Shown here: one piece after another, positions 51,425-61,534 of the stretch
How positions within the stretch are numbered: the first letter of the stretch is position 1
How the letters are laid out: the number at the start of each line of letters is the position of its first letter
DNA from: Olsenella_K absiana
Lineage (GTDB): Bacteria; Actinomycetota; Coriobacteriia; Coriobacteriales; Atopobiaceae
NCBI RefSeq assembly: GCF_036408855.1
Contig: NZ_JAZGJQ010000010.1
Span: forward strand, 1 to 64,000
Direction: 5' to 3'
Length of the DNA: 64,000 nt
Made by a program: the position numbers and the translations under genes
The notes under the pieces: model-generated
Seen by the model: only the letters and a program-made list of their open reading frames with translations
What the model was told of the DNA's origin: nothing
Database searches by the model: none

Positions 51425-52663
51425 TTGGGCAGGAACGCTGACACGGACGGTCGCAGGCTCTCGCGGAGGGGCGCCCTCTCGCTCGTGGCGGGGGCCTCGC
51501 TCGCAGGGGCCTCCCTCGCGGCCGCCTCCTCGCTCGCGGGACTCTCGTCCTGCGCCCCCTCGGGCGCCGGCGAGGGGGCGCAGGACGGCGTCCAGGAGGC
51601 GGACCCCGTCGGGCGCGCCATAGCGTCCCTCTCGCTCGAGCAGCGCGTCTGCCAGCTCTTCGTGGTGCGGCCCGAGGACATCGTCGACGTCGGCACGGTC
51701 GTCGCGGCGGGCGAGGCGACGCGCGAGGCGCTCCGGCGCCGTCCGGTCGGCGGCATCTGCTACTTCGGGCGCAACCTCGAGGACCCCGACCAGGTGCGCC
51801 GGATGCTCGCGAACGTGGAGTCCTTCTCCGAGGAGGCGGTCGGCCTGCCGATCCTCAGGGCGGTGGACGAGGAGGGCGGCACGGTCGCGCGCGTCGCCTC
51901 AAACCCAGCCTTCGGCGTGGCCAACGTAGGGGACATGCGCTCCGTCGGGGCCGGCGGCGACGCCGACGCGGCGGGGGCCGCGGCGGAGACGGTCGCCGCC
52001 TATCTCGCGGACCTCGGCTTCAACGTCGACTTCGCCCCCGTGGCAGACGTCGCCCCCGCAGGCTCGGTCATGGGGCGGCGCTCCTTCGGGGACGACCCCG
52101 ACCTCGTCGCCTCCATGGTCGCCGCGCAGGTGAGGGGCTTCGCCGGCAGGGGCGTCGGCTGCTGCGCAAAGCACTTCCCCGGCATCGGGTACGCCTCCGG
52201 GGACTCGGAGGTCGAGCCCATCAGCCTCGACGGCACCGTCGATGACCTCGCCGCGCGCGAGCTCGTCCCCTTCGCGGCCGCGGTCGCGGCGGGCGTCCCC
52301 ATGGTCATGGTCGGGCACCTGAGCTGCGCGGGCGTCACCGGGACCGATGAGCCCGCCTCGCTCTCGAGCGCGGTCGTGGGCGACCTCCTGCGCGGTAGGC
52401 TGGGATTCTCGGGCGTGGCGATCACGGACTCGCTCGGCATGGGTGCCGTCACGGCGACGCGCACCCCGGCCGAGGCCGCCGTCGCCGCCCTCGAGGCGGG
52501 GCAGGACCTCATCCTGATGCCTGCGGACTTCGAGTCCGCCCTCCAGGGCGTGCTCGATGCCGTCTCGTCGGGCAGGATCGGCGAGGGGCGCATCGAGGAG
52601 TCCCTGCGCAGGGTCGTCGCCCTGAAGCTCTCGCTAGCGCAGCCAGTCGGCGCCTCGGGCTGA
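51425..52663 (+). CDS. Glycoside hydrolase family 3-like lipoprotein
   Basis: 412 residues. RRLSRRGALSLVAGASLAG is a twin-arginine-like signal, and LSSC is a lipobox, so the protein should be exported and lipid-anchored. The barrel resembles NagZ-type beta-N-acetylhexosaminidases: GICYFGRNLEDPDQVRRM, DEEGGTVARV, KHFPGIGYASGDSEVE and VAITDSLGMGAV (Asp nucleophile region). In active NagZ the loop reads KHFPGHG...DSH and the His is the acid/base; here it is replaced by Glu, so activity may be altered or lost. TTG start at 51425 with GAGGGAGGG upstream. Confidence 0.82.
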   Translation: MGRNADTDGRRLSRRGALSLVAGASLAGASLAAASSLAGLSSCAPSGAGEGAQDGVQEADPVGRAIASLSLEQRVCQLFVVRPEDIVDVGTVVAAGEATREALRRRPVGGICYFGRNLEDPDQVRRMLANVESFSEEAVGLPILRAVDEEGGTVARVASNPAFGVANVGDMRSVGAGGDADAAGAAAETVAAYLADLGFNVDFAPVADVAPAGSVMGRRSFGDDPDLVASMVAAQVRGFAGRGVGCCAKHFPGIGYASGDSEVEPISLDGTVDDLAARELVPFAAAVAAGVPMVMVGHLSCAGVTGTDEPASLSSAVVGDLLRGRLGFSGVAITDSLGMGAVTATRTPAEAAVAALEAGQDLILMPADFESALQGVLDAVSSGRIGEGRIEESLRRVVALKLSLAQPVGASG

Positions 52664-52966
52664 CGCGCGGCGCATCGCGCGCACGGGCGCGCGGCGCGGG
52701 GGCCCGACGCGAGTGCCCCTTCTGTGGAGCCTCTGTGTGCGCACCGCGTCCGCATGGTCGGACGCGGCCGCCCTTGTCGCAGGTGCTTTGAGGTTTCTGG
52801 ACGTTTGCGTGCGCGTGCATGGGGATGCTCCCGCAGGGGAGACTTACCTTACAATCACTCTGGGAGACTAGCGGCCTGTGCGCGAGCGCCAGAGCCGTCT
52901 ACATAGGTAGCAGAGAAGAAGAGAAGAATCGGCTGAGGAAGCCACGGAGAAAGGAACGACGAGAGC
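52664..52966 (+). other. Intergenic region before rnj
   Basis: 303 bases without a supported gene. TACAAT at 52850-52855 is a possible -10 element for rnj. The sequence up to 52720 is made of GCGC-rich words without a clear terminator stem. Confidence 0.35.
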
Positions 52967-54628
52967 ATGGCAAGAAGACAGACGCCGCTGAGGGTCATCC
53001 CCCTGGGTGGCCTCGACGGCATCGGGAAGAACATGACGGTGTTCGAATACGGCGACGACATGGTGCTCGTCGACGCAGGACTCATGTTCCCCGACGACGA
53101 GCAGCTGGGCATCGACCTCGTCCTGCCCGACTACACCTACGTCCTCGAGAACGAGGACAAGCTCAGGGGCATCATCATCACCCACGGCCACGAGGACCAC
53201 ACGGGCGCCCTCCCGTACCTGCTGATGGACCTCACCCGCAAGGTGCCCATCTTCAGCTCGAGGCTCACCCTCGGCTTCATCCAGGGCAAGCTGGACGAGC
53301 ACCGCATCAAGAACCCCAAGTTCAAGGAGGTCAAGGACGGCTCCCACATCACGCTGGGCGCCTTCCAGATCGACTTCTTCTCCATGACGCACTCGATCCC
53401 GGCCTCGCTCGGCGTCTTCATGAGGACGCCCGCCGGCACCGTCATGCATACCGGGGACTTCAAGCTCGACCAGACCCCGATCGACGGCGTGCGCCCCGAC
53501 TACAGCGCCATCAACCGCTTCGCCACCGACGGGATCGACCTCCTCCTCTCCGACTCCACCAACGCGACGCGCCCGGGCTTCACGCCCTCCGAGGCCGCGG
53601 TGGGCCCGAGCCTGCGCCACATCATCAAGAACGCCCCCGGCCGCGTCTTCGTCGCGTCCTTCTCGAGCCACATCCACCGGCTCCAGCAGGTGTGCGACGC
53701 CTCGGTTGCAGTGGGCCGCAAGGTCGTGGTGACGGGCCGCTCCATGATTACCAACACCAAGGTCGCGCGCGAGCTCGGCTACCTCAAGATCGCCGATGAG
53801 AACATCGTCGACGCCTACGACGTGGAGAAGCTCCCGGATGAGAAGATCGTCGTGCTCTGCACGGGCAGCCAGGGCGAGCCGCTCTCGGCCCTCGCCCGCA
53901 TGGCCAACGGCGAGCACAGGAGCCTCTCCATCACCGCCGACGACACGGTGATCATCTCCGCCACGCCGGTCCCCGGCAACGAGAAGAGCGTGCAGGGGAT
54001 CATCAACTCGCTCTCCAAGATCGGCTGCACCGTCTTCGACAAGTCGCAGACCCTCGTGCACGTCTCCGGCCATGGCAGCCAGGAGGAGCTCAAGCTCATG
54101 CTGGCCATGACGCACCCGAGGAACTTCATGCCGGTGCACGGCGAGGCCGTGCACCTGAGGGCCCACGCCCGGCTCGCGCGCGAGGTCGGCATCCCCGAGA
54201 GCAACATCTTCCTCATGGACAACGGCGACACGCTCGAGCTCAGCGGCGGAAAGGCCAGGATCGGCGCCCCCGTGGACTCCGGCGTGGTCTACGTCGACGG
54301 CCTGTCCGTCACCGACGCGGATCCGGTCGTCCTCCGCGACCGACAGAAGCTCTCGCAGGACGGCATCGTGACGGTCGTCGCCACGGTCTCGAGGCGCGGG
54401 CACAAGGTCGGCGACGTCGAGATCTCGATGCGCGGCGTCTCCTTCGCCAACGACGACGCCCTCGTGAGCGACGCACAGGACGTCGTGCGCGGCCAGGTCG
54501 CGAAGGTCTCGGACGACAACTACGCGATCGAGACCCTGAGGAAGAGCATCAGGAACGGCCTCTCGAACTTCCTGTGGAACAGGACCCACACGCGGCCGAT
54601 GGTCATCACGGTCGTGATGGAGGTCTAG
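52967..54628 (+). CDS. rnj: Ribonuclease J
   Basis: 553 residues. 5'-3' exo- and endoribonuclease for mRNA turnover and rRNA maturation. Metallo-beta-lactamase motifs HGHEDHTGALPY (about 73-84), HTGDFKLD, the beta-CASP part with SDSTNATRPGFTPSE and HVSGHG, and a C-terminal domain. ATG 52967 with AAAGGA upstream. Starts a run that continues with ftsK. Confidence 0.96.
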   Translation: MARRQTPLRVIPLGGLDGIGKNMTVFEYGDDMVLVDAGLMFPDDEQLGIDLVLPDYTYVLENEDKLRGIIITHGHEDHTGALPYLLMDLTRKVPIFSSRLTLGFIQGKLDEHRIKNPKFKEVKDGSHITLGAFQIDFFSMTHSIPASLGVFMRTPAGTVMHTGDFKLDQTPIDGVRPDYSAINRFATDGIDLLLSDSTNATRPGFTPSEAAVGPSLRHIIKNAPGRVFVASFSSHIHRLQQVCDASVAVGRKVVVTGRSMITNTKVARELGYLKIADENIVDAYDVEKLPDEKIVVLCTGSQGEPLSALARMANGEHRSLSITADDTVIISATPVPGNEKSVQGIINSLSKIGCTVFDKSQTLVHVSGHGSQEELKLMLAMTHPRNFMPVHGEAVHLRAHARLAREVGIPESNIFLMDNGDTLELSGGKARIGAPVDSGVVYVDGLSVTDADPVVLRDRQKLSQDGIVTVVATVSRRGHKVGDVEISMRGVSFANDDALVSDAQDVVRGQVAKVSDDNYAIETLRKSIRNGLSNFLWNRTHTRPMVITVVMEV

Positions 54629-54632
54629 GCAG

Positions 54633-57347
54633 ATGCCCCAGAAGCGCAGGACGAACGCACCCAGGACGAACAAGGGCAAGGCGCAGGGGAGGTCCTCCGA
54701 GGCACGCGGCAAGTCGCCGCGCGCCTCGGAGGCTGCCGTCCCCGGCAGCGCGCGAAACGACATAGCGGGGGTGGTCCTCGCCGTGGTCGCCATAGCCATG
54801 CTGGTGGCACTCGTCGCCCCCACCTCGGCCGTGGTGACGCACGCCACCGCACAGGTGCTCACGCTCTGCTTCGGCGTCGGCGCGATCCTCTGCCCCGTCG
54901 CCCTCTTCCTCTTCGCGCTGACCTTCTTCGTGGAGAGCGAGGGCCCGCTCGGCGAGAGGGCGGCGCTGGGCCTTCTGCTGATCGTGCTCGCCCTGCTCTC
55001 CATGATCTCCGTCAACGTCCCCGGCGCCGCGGCGGACCCCTCCCTGGTCGTCGGCTCCGCTGTGGTGCCGCACGCGGGCGGCTACGTGGGAGGCCTCATC
55101 GCCTGGGCGCTCCTGACCTTCCTCGGCCAGGTCGTCGCCAACGTCGTCCTCGTCGGGGCGATCGTCGCGGGCGTGGTGGTCTGCGGCTTCTCGATCTCAG
55201 GCCTCGTCGAGCACGTCCAGGACGGCGTGCGCTCCGCACGGGAGTCGTACGCCCTGCGCAGGGCCGCCGCTGCGGCCGAGCGCGAGGTCGCCCTCGAGGA
55301 GCAGGGCGCCGAGGCCCCCGAGGCTGGCGGGCCCGCCCCGCGCAGGACGGCCGAGGGGGACACCACCTTCATCGGCTCCCGCAAGACCTCCGTGCTCACG
55401 AGGAAGGGAAAGTCGAAGGCTCAGCCTGAGGTCGAGGGTACTGCCAAGGGGGCGCAGTCGCAGATCCAGGACGCGCTCAAGACCGTGAAGCTCAAGCGGA
55501 GGCCGAAGGTGGAGGAGGCCCTCGGCCAGGACGCCGTTGCCGCGGCCGGGACGACCGAGACGCCGGCAGACGCCCCCGGGTCCGCCCCCGAGGGCGGGCG
55601 CGACGCAAGCGCGGCCAGCGCGGACGACGAGTCCGCTAAGAGGACGACGCGGCTCAAGCGGGGCCCGCACGGCAGGAGGCGTCCGGTCGAGGCCACGGAC
55701 GGGGAGGGCGCGAGCACGGCGGCAGGTGCCGCCGTCCCGGACTTCCTCAGGAACCCGAAGGCGAAGACCCCCAGGGTCGCCGGGGTCGCGTCCGCCTCCG
55801 AGGCGGGCCGCGCGGCCACGGCGCCTGCCGCCTCCGCTGCCGCGCCGCAGCATGCCGTACGCCCTGGAGACGACGACGGCGAGTACGAGCTGCCGCCGCT
55901 CGAGATGCTCTCCTCCAACCCCAACTCCAGCGGGTCCGCCAGCTCCAAGGCGGAGCTCGACGAGACGCGCGAGGAGCTGCAGAGCACGCTGCAGGAGTTC
56001 GGCCTGAGGAGCCGCGTCGTCGACTACGTCTCCGGCCCCATGGTCACGACCTTCCGCGTCGAGATGGGCGAGGGCGAGCGCGTCAGCAGGATCAAGAACC
56101 TCGAGGACGACATCGCCCTCACGCTCGCGGCCGAGAAGGTCCGCATCTTCGCGCCCATCAAGGGGACCTCCTTCGTCGGCATCGAGATCCCCAACAAGAC
56201 GCGCGAGAACGTCTACCTCGGCGACGTCCTGCCCTACGCCAAGGGCGGCCCGCTCGAGGTCGCCGTGGGCAGGGACTCGGGCGGCAAGCCCGTCGTCGCC
56301 GACCTCGCGAAGATGCCCCACATGCTCGTGGCCGGAACGACCGGCTCGGGCAAGTCGGTGATGATCAACTCCATGATCATGTCGATCCTCATGAGGACCA
56401 CGCCCAAGCAGGTGCGCCTCATCCTCGTGGACCCCAAGCGGGTGGAGTTCAGCTGCTACAACGGCCTGCCCCACCTCTACGTGCCGGTCGTCACCGAGCC
56501 CCGCCAGGCGGCGAGCGCCCTGCAGTGGGCCGTCTCGGAGATGGAGCGCCGCCTCAAGGTCTTCGAGCGCGCCGGCGCGAGGAACATCAAGGTGTACAAC
56601 CGCATGTGCACCTCGGGCAAGCTCTCGGAGATGGACAACCCGCCCGAGCCCATGCCCTACCTCGTGATCATCATCGACGAGCTCTCCGACCTCATGATGG
56701 TCGCGGGAAAGGACGTGGAGGCCTCCATCGTGCGCATCGCCCAGCTGGCGCGCGCCGCGGGCATCCACCTCATCATCGCGACCCAGAGGCCGTCCGCCAA
56801 CGTCGTCACGGGCCTCATCAAGTCCAACATCGACACCCGCGCGGCGCTCAAGGTCTCATCTGGCCTGGACTCGCGCGTCATCCTCGACGAGACGGGCGCC
56901 GAGCGGCTCCTGGGCAACGGCGACATGCTCTTCAAGAACCGCGGGCTCACCCCCCAGCGCGTGCTCGGGTGCTTCACGACGGACGCGGAGATCAACAGCG
57001 TCGTCGACTACATCCGCAGCCAGGCCGAGCCCGACTACCACGAGGAGATCCTCACCGCGGTTGCCCCCAACACGCCCGGCGGCGGCTCCGCCGCCGACCT
57101 CGAGGAGGACGACGACCCGCTCGTCTGGGAGGCGGCCCAGATCGTCGTGGAGACCCAGCTCGGCTCCACCTCCGGCCTGCAGCGCAAGCTCAAGGTGGGC
57201 TACGCGCGCGCCGGAAGGATCATGGACATGCTCGAGTCCAAGGGCGTCGTGGGGCCGCCAGACGGCTCCAAGCCGCGCGAGGTCCTCCTCGACGAGGACC
57301 AGCTCGAGGAGCTCAGGGTCCAGGAAGCAAAGTACCAGGGGGTGTAG
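54633..57347 (+). CDS. ftsK: DNA translocase FtsK/SpoIIIE
   Basis: 904 residues. Pumps chromosomal DNA through the septum. Four membrane helices (about 45-190), a long Ala/Lys/Glu linker (200-425), the motor with Walker A AGTTGSGKSVMI (about 567-578) and VDPKRVEFSCYNGLPHL, and the C-terminal gamma domain with STSGLQRKLKVGYARAGRIMD. Complete. Confidence 0.97.
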   Translation: MPQKRRTNAPRTNKGKAQGRSSEARGKSPRASEAAVPGSARNDIAGVVLAVVAIAMLVALVAPTSAVVTHATAQVLTLCFGVGAILCPVALFLFALTFFVESEGPLGERAALGLLLIVLALLSMISVNVPGAAADPSLVVGSAVVPHAGGYVGGLIAWALLTFLGQVVANVVLVGAIVAGVVVCGFSISGLVEHVQDGVRSARESYALRRAAAAAEREVALEEQGAEAPEAGGPAPRRTAEGDTTFIGSRKTSVLTRKGKSKAQPEVEGTAKGAQSQIQDALKTVKLKRRPKVEEALGQDAVAAAGTTETPADAPGSAPEGGRDASAASADDESAKRTTRLKRGPHGRRRPVEATDGEGASTAAGAAVPDFLRNPKAKTPRVAGVASASEAGRAATAPAASAAAPQHAVRPGDDDGEYELPPLEMLSSNPNSSGSASSKAELDETREELQSTLQEFGLRSRVVDYVSGPMVTTFRVEMGEGERVSRIKNLEDDIALTLAAEKVRIFAPIKGTSFVGIEIPNKTRENVYLGDVLPYAKGGPLEVAVGRDSGGKPVVADLAKMPHMLVAGTTGSGKSVMINSMIMSILMRTTPKQVRLILVDPKRVEFSCYNGLPHLYVPVVTEPRQAASALQWAVSEMERRLKVFERAGARNIKVYNRMCTSGKLSEMDNPPEPMPYLVIIIDELSDLMMVAGKDVEASIVRIAQLARAAGIHLIIATQRPSANVVTGLIKSNIDTRAALKVSSGLDSRVILDETGAERLLGNGDMLFKNRGLTPQRVLGCFTTDAEINSVVDYIRSQAEPDYHEEILTAVAPNTPGGGSAADLEEDDDPLVWEAAQIVVETQLGSTSGLQRKLKVGYARAGRIMDMLESKGVVGPPDGSKPREVLLDEDQLEELRVQEAKYQGV

Positions 57348-57350
57348 GGG

Positions 57351-58928
57351 ATGGCACGTCCTCGCTTCAGCGAAATCCTCGCGAGCCGCAGGAGGCAGCT
57401 AGGGCTCTCCATCGGGCAGGCGGCCCAGGTGCTGCGCCTCAGGCGCGAGGTCCTCGAGGCCTTCGAGGAGGGGGACTTCGAGCGGATGCCGAAGGGCGGC
57501 TACGCCCAGGGCATGCTCTCGAGCTACGCCCGCTACCTCGACCTCGACTCCCAGGAGATGGTCGAGCTCTTCGCAAGGGAGCTCGACGACTACCGCAGGG
57601 GCGGCCGCGGCCGCTCCGCGCGGCCGCAGAGGGGCCGCGCGGAAGCCGGCCGCCAGGGCCAGAGGGGCCGGTCCGCGGCGGGTGCGGGGACGCTGCCTGC
57701 GAGCGGCGGCTCCGTCGGGCCTGCCGGGGGCTTCGAGACCACGACGGTCAGGCGTCGCGACGACGCGCGAGGCTTCCCGCAGGGCAGGCCCTACACCGGA
57801 CGGACGCCCATCCAGCCTGACCAGCGCGGCGACGCCGGGCGGGCGCGCACGAGGCGCAGGGCCGAGGGCGCGGACGACCTGCGCGCCGCCCGCTCCGGGG
57901 CCTACGGGCGCGGTCCGTCGGCGGGCGCCTACGACGCCTTCGACCGCGGTCGCGGCGACATCTCCACGATGCCGGTGCGCGAGGAGGACTACCAGGACGA
58001 CCTCAGGTTCGGCATGGACGCGCGCTCCTATCGCTCGGCGTCGACCCGGGAGGGGAGCCGCGCCTCGCGCAACATCGCCTCCACGAGCCGCCCGAACGTG
58101 CGCCGCCGCCAGCAGGGCGCGCGCGGCCGCAGGCGCGGTCCTTCCTCCAAGGGGTTCTTCTCCGACCCGGTGCGCGCGCTCGTCACGATTGCGATCGGCG
58201 TCGTGCTCGTGCTCACGATCGTGATCATCCTCTCCGTGAGCTCGTGCGTCTCCGGCAAGGTCGGGACGGACTCCTCCAGCAAGAGCGTGTCCGTCTCCAC
58301 GACCTCGATCCCGTCGAGCACGAGCGGCTCGAAGGCCTCCTCCGAGAAGGACGCCGAGGAGGCCGCGGCGGAGAAGAAGATCCAGAGCCAGTCGAACGCG
58401 AGCGCCTCCACGACCACGGCGACGGAGACTAAGGTCACGATCAGCGTCGCGGACGGCCAGGTCACCTGGCTCGAGGTCGACAACGGCGACAAGAGCGAGG
58501 TCGCCGACACCGTCGACGGCCCCTGGGAGCAGACCTACACGGTGACCGACACCATGACCATCCGCGCGGGCGACACGACCGCCGTGACCGTGACCCAGAA
58601 CGGCGTGCAGGTGCCCTTCGAGTCGCGCGTGTCCGGGATAGGCACCATCACGATCCAGGGCACGAAGGCGCAGGGCGCGGGCGGCTCGGCCACGACGTCG
58701 GGCACGGACGCGACCTCGGCTCAGGGCTCCTCGGCCTCCGCCTCGGCAACGGGGTCCACCTCGGGCTCGACGGCGAGCGAAGCCTCGGGCACCACCGACG
58801 GCTCCGGCACCACCCCTTCGGCGGGCTCCTCCACGAACTCTGCGCAGGGGAGCGCGACCTCCACGTCGGGCTCATCGTCCGCTAAGATGGGTGGTTCGAG
58901 CTCGACGGGCTCGGGGTCCGGCCGATAG
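57351..58928 (+). CDS. RodZ-like HTH membrane protein
   Basis: 525 residues. N-terminal HTH_25 domain (ASRRRQLGLSIGQAAQVLRL; then GGYAQGMLSSYARYLDLD) like the cytoskeletal adaptor RodZ, an Arg-rich linker, a membrane helix near 277-300, and an outer DUF4115-like domain (TWLEVDNGDKSEV...TVTQNGVQVPFE), then a Ser/Thr/Gly tail of about 90 residues. It probably links the cell-shape machinery to the membrane. Starts 3 bases after ftsK, the usual neighbour in actinomycetes. Confidence 0.85.
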   Translation: MARPRFSEILASRRRQLGLSIGQAAQVLRLRREVLEAFEEGDFERMPKGGYAQGMLSSYARYLDLDSQEMVELFARELDDYRRGGRGRSARPQRGRAEAGRQGQRGRSAAGAGTLPASGGSVGPAGGFETTTVRRRDDARGFPQGRPYTGRTPIQPDQRGDAGRARTRRRAEGADDLRAARSGAYGRGPSAGAYDAFDRGRGDISTMPVREEDYQDDLRFGMDARSYRSASTREGSRASRNIASTSRPNVRRRQQGARGRRRGPSSKGFFSDPVRALVTIAIGVVLVLTIVIILSVSSCVSGKVGTDSSSKSVSVSTTSIPSSTSGSKASSEKDAEEAAAEKKIQSQSNASASTTTATETKVTISVADGQVTWLEVDNGDKSEVADTVDGPWEQTYTVTDTMTIRAGDTTAVTVTQNGVQVPFESRVSGIGTITIQGTKAQGAGGSATTSGTDATSAQGSSASASATGSTSGSTASEASGTTDGSGTTPSAGSSTNSAQGSATSTSGSSSAKMGGSSSTGSGSGR

Positions 58929-59008
58929 GCCGCAGCAGGGGTCCCTCGGAGGCAGCGGGCGGTGGGACCGAGAGGGGCGCGAGAGGCGCGCCGGGGAGGG
59001 AGGCACCT

Positions 59009-59506
59009 ATGGCCAAGGAGTTCAGCTTCGACGTCGTCTCGCAGGTGGACATGCAGGAGGTGGACAACGCCTTCCAGCAGGCGGCCAGGGAGCTCGCCCA
59101 GCGCTACGACCTGAAGGGCACCGGCGCCGCGCTCGAGTTCGACCGCAAGGCGGCGGCCTTCGTCGTGTCGGCCCCCTCGGAGTTCGTCGCACAGCAGGTG
59201 GCGGATGTCCTCGCGGGTAAGCTCGCCAAGCGTGGCGTCGACCTCGGCGCCCTGAGGTGGGGCGCCTGCGTGCCGGCGGCCGGCTCCTCGGTGAGGCGCA
59301 CGGGCACGCTCGTGCGGGGCATCGAGCAGGACGTCGCCAAGAGGATCGCCAAGGACCTCAGGGCCCAGAAGATCAAGGCCAAGGCGACGGTCGAGAAGGA
59401 CAAGCTGCGCGTGAGCTCCGCCTCCAAGGACGCGCTTCAATCTGCAATCTCCTATCTGAAGGAACAGGACTATGGCCAACCCCTCCAATACGTCAACTAC
59501 CGCTAG
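59009..59506 (+). CDS. yajQ: YajQ-family nucleotide-binding protein
   Basis: 165 residues. UPF0234 family; some members bind cyclic-di-GMP or tRNA. MAKEFSFDVVSQVDMQEVDNA at the start, RYDLKGTGAALEFD and VSSASKDALQSAISYLKEQD near the end are diagnostic. Its last 35 bases overlap rimO, and GGGAGG precedes the ATG. Confidence 0.95.
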   Translation: MAKEFSFDVVSQVDMQEVDNAFQQAARELAQRYDLKGTGAALEFDRKAAAFVVSAPSEFVAQQVADVLAGKLAKRGVDLGALRWGACVPAAGSSVRRTGTLVRGIEQDVAKRIAKDLRAQKIKAKATVEKDKLRVSSASKDALQSAISYLKEQDYGQPLQYVNYR

Positions 59507-60896
59507 CGCCGACGGGCTCGGCGCCTCCCCCGTGGCGCGCTTCTACTTCGTCACGCTCGGCTGCGCCAAGAACGAGGTCGATACCGACCGCATGCGCTCA
59601 CTGCTCCTCGACGCCGGCCTCGATGAGGCCGACGACGTCGCCTCCTGCGACGTCGCGCTTATCAACACCTGCTCCTTCCTCGCTTCCGCCACGGAGGAGG
59701 GGGTGGAGACCACGCTCGCCCTAGCCGAGGAGGCCTCCTCTGGGGTCCGCAAGAAGCCGATCGTCATGTGCGGCTGCATGCCCTCCCGCTACGGCGACGA
59801 GCTCGCCGAGGAGCTCCCGGAGGTCGCGGCCTTCGTGCGCAGCGACGAGGAGGACGGTATCGTGGACGTCGTCTGCGGCGTGCTCGGCGTAGAGCCCAGC
59901 CGGGACGCCGCCCCCGTCCTCGCGGGCCGGACGCTGCGCACCATCGACGGCGCCTCCGCCTACGTGAAGATCTCCGAGGGCTGCGACCGCTTCTGCGCCT
60001 TCTGTGCGATCCCCTACATCAGGGGCCGCTACGTCTCGCGCCCGGCCGAGGAGGTCGTCTCCGAGGTGGCCGCCCTGATGGAGGGCGGCGTTAGGGAGGT
60101 GGTCCTCATTGGCCAGGACACGGGCATCTGGGGCAGCGACCTCGCGGGGGACGAGAAGACCCTCGCGTGGCTGCTCCGCCGCGTCGCAGAGGCGGTGCGC
60201 CCCTACGGGGGGTGGATCCGCGTGCTGTACCTGCAGCCCGAGGGCATGACCGACGAGCTCATCGCCACCATCCGCGACACCCCGGAGGTCCTGCCCTACA
60301 TCGACATCCCGATCCAGCACTGCGACGAGCGGGTGCTCGCCTCCATGGGGCGCACGGGCTCGCGCGAGCAGCTCCGCGAGCTCTTCGCGCGCCTTCGCGA
60401 GGAGATCCCCGGCATGGTCCTCAGGACGACGGGCATGTGCGGCTTCCCGGGCGAGACGGAGGAGGAGGCCGACGAGCTGCTGGACTTCGTCCAGGAGGAG
60501 GAGTTCGACTACACGTCCGTCTTCGCCTACTCGCGCGAGGAGGGCACCGCGGCGGCGGACCTGCCCGACCAGGTCGACGAGGACGTGAAGCTCGAGCGCA
60601 CGCAGAGGCTCCAGGACCTCGCCGAGGAGCTCGGCTTCGCCTCGACCGCCAAGCACGTGGGCGAGCGGGTAGACGTGATCGTCGACGGCGTCGAGGAGAC
60701 CGAGGACGGCGCCGAGCTCGTCGGGCACGCCTGGTTCCAGGCCCCCGACTGCGACGGCGCGGTCCACATCGAGAGCGGCGAGGCGGCCGTGGGCGACATA
60801 GTCACCTGCGACCTCGTCGACTCCTTCTGCTACGAGCTCATCGGCGTCCCCGTCGCGGACGCCACCGACGGGGAGGCGCCTTCGGATGTCAGGTAA
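59472..60896 (+). CDS. rimO: Ribosomal protein S12 methylthiotransferase RimO
   Basis: 474 residues. Methylthiolates Asp of ribosomal protein S12. FYFVTLGCAKNEVDTDRM, NTCSFLASATEE, radical SAM CDRFCAFCAIPYIRGRYVSR (about 172-191), LYLQPEGMTDELI, DIPIQHCDERVL and a C-terminal TRAM domain fit RimO better than MiaB (CAIP rather than CxVP contexts are shared, but the QPEG and IQH blocks are RimO-like). ATG 59472 lies inside the end of yajQ with GAAGGA upstream. Confidence 0.92.
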   Translation: MANPSNTSTTASADGLGASPVARFYFVTLGCAKNEVDTDRMRSLLLDAGLDEADDVASCDVALINTCSFLASATEEGVETTLALAEEASSGVRKKPIVMCGCMPSRYGDELAEELPEVAAFVRSDEEDGIVDVVCGVLGVEPSRDAAPVLAGRTLRTIDGASAYVKISEGCDRFCAFCAIPYIRGRYVSRPAEEVVSEVAALMEGGVREVVLIGQDTGIWGSDLAGDEKTLAWLLRRVAEAVRPYGGWIRVLYLQPEGMTDELIATIRDTPEVLPYIDIPIQHCDERVLASMGRTGSREQLRELFARLREEIPGMVLRTTGMCGFPGETEEEADELLDFVQEEEFDYTSVFAYSREEGTAAADLPDQVDEDVKLERTQRLQDLAEELGFASTAKHVGERVDVIVDGVEETEDGAELVGHAWFQAPDCDGAVHIESGEAAVGDIVTCDLVDSFCYELIGVPVADATDGEAPSDVR

Positions 60897-61533
60897 CGCT
60901 GGTTCTCGTGCGGACGGCGCCGCCAAGGGCGCGGGCGGCTCCAAGGGCGGCATCTGGACGCCGGCCAACGTGGTGACGGTCGCGCGCATCGTCCTCGTGC
61001 CCCTCTGGCTGCTCGCCGCGGAGCTCGCCGGGGCTGGCGCGGAGGGGGCGGCCCCGGGTCCGGCGCTGGCCGTCTTCGCCTTCTTCGTGGTGCTCTCCCT
61101 GACCGACAAGCTCGACGGCTACCTCGCGAGGAGCCGGCACGAGGTGACGACCTTCGGGAAGTTCCTAGACCCGATCGCCGACAAGCTCGTGGTCGTCGTG
61201 GCCCTGTGCTACCTGCTCGAGGCCGGCAGCGTCAGCTCGTGGGTGCTCCTCGTGGTCGTCGCCCGGGAGTTCCTGGTGAGCGGGCTTAGGATGGTCGTCG
61301 CCAGCAGGGGGGTCGTCGTCGCCGCGAGCAACCTCGGCAAGTGGAAGACCGCGACGACCATGGTCTCCATCAGCGCCATCCTGCTCGCCCGCGGCCTCGT
61401 CGGCGCGCCGGCGACCTTCTTCTGGTGGTTCGGGCAGCTGCTCCTGGTGGCCGCGGTCGTGCTCACCGCGTGGTCGGGCGTCGACTACTTCGTGAAGTGC
61501 CGCAGGTACGTGACGGATGCGGAGGAGGCCTAG
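60886..61533 (+). CDS. pgsA: CDP-diacylglycerol-glycerol-3-phosphate phosphatidyltransferase
   Basis: 215 residues. Makes phosphatidylglycerol phosphate in the membrane. The CDP-alcohol motif D-G-x2-A-R-x8-G-x3-D-x3-D is complete (DGYLARSRHEVTTFGKFLDP, then IAD). Four to five membrane segments. A 22-residue Gly/Ala-rich start precedes the domain. Overlaps rimO by 11 bases. Confidence 0.94.
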   Translation: MSGNAGSRADGAAKGAGGSKGGIWTPANVVTVARIVLVPLWLLAAELAGAGAEGAAPGPALAVFAFFVVLSLTDKLDGYLARSRHEVTTFGKFLDPIADKLVVVVALCYLLEAGSVSSWVLLVVVAREFLVSGLRMVVASRGVVVAASNLGKWKTATTMVSISAILLARGLVGAPATFFWWFGQLLLVAAVVLTAWSGVDYFVKCRRYVTDAEEA

Positions 61534-61534
61534 C

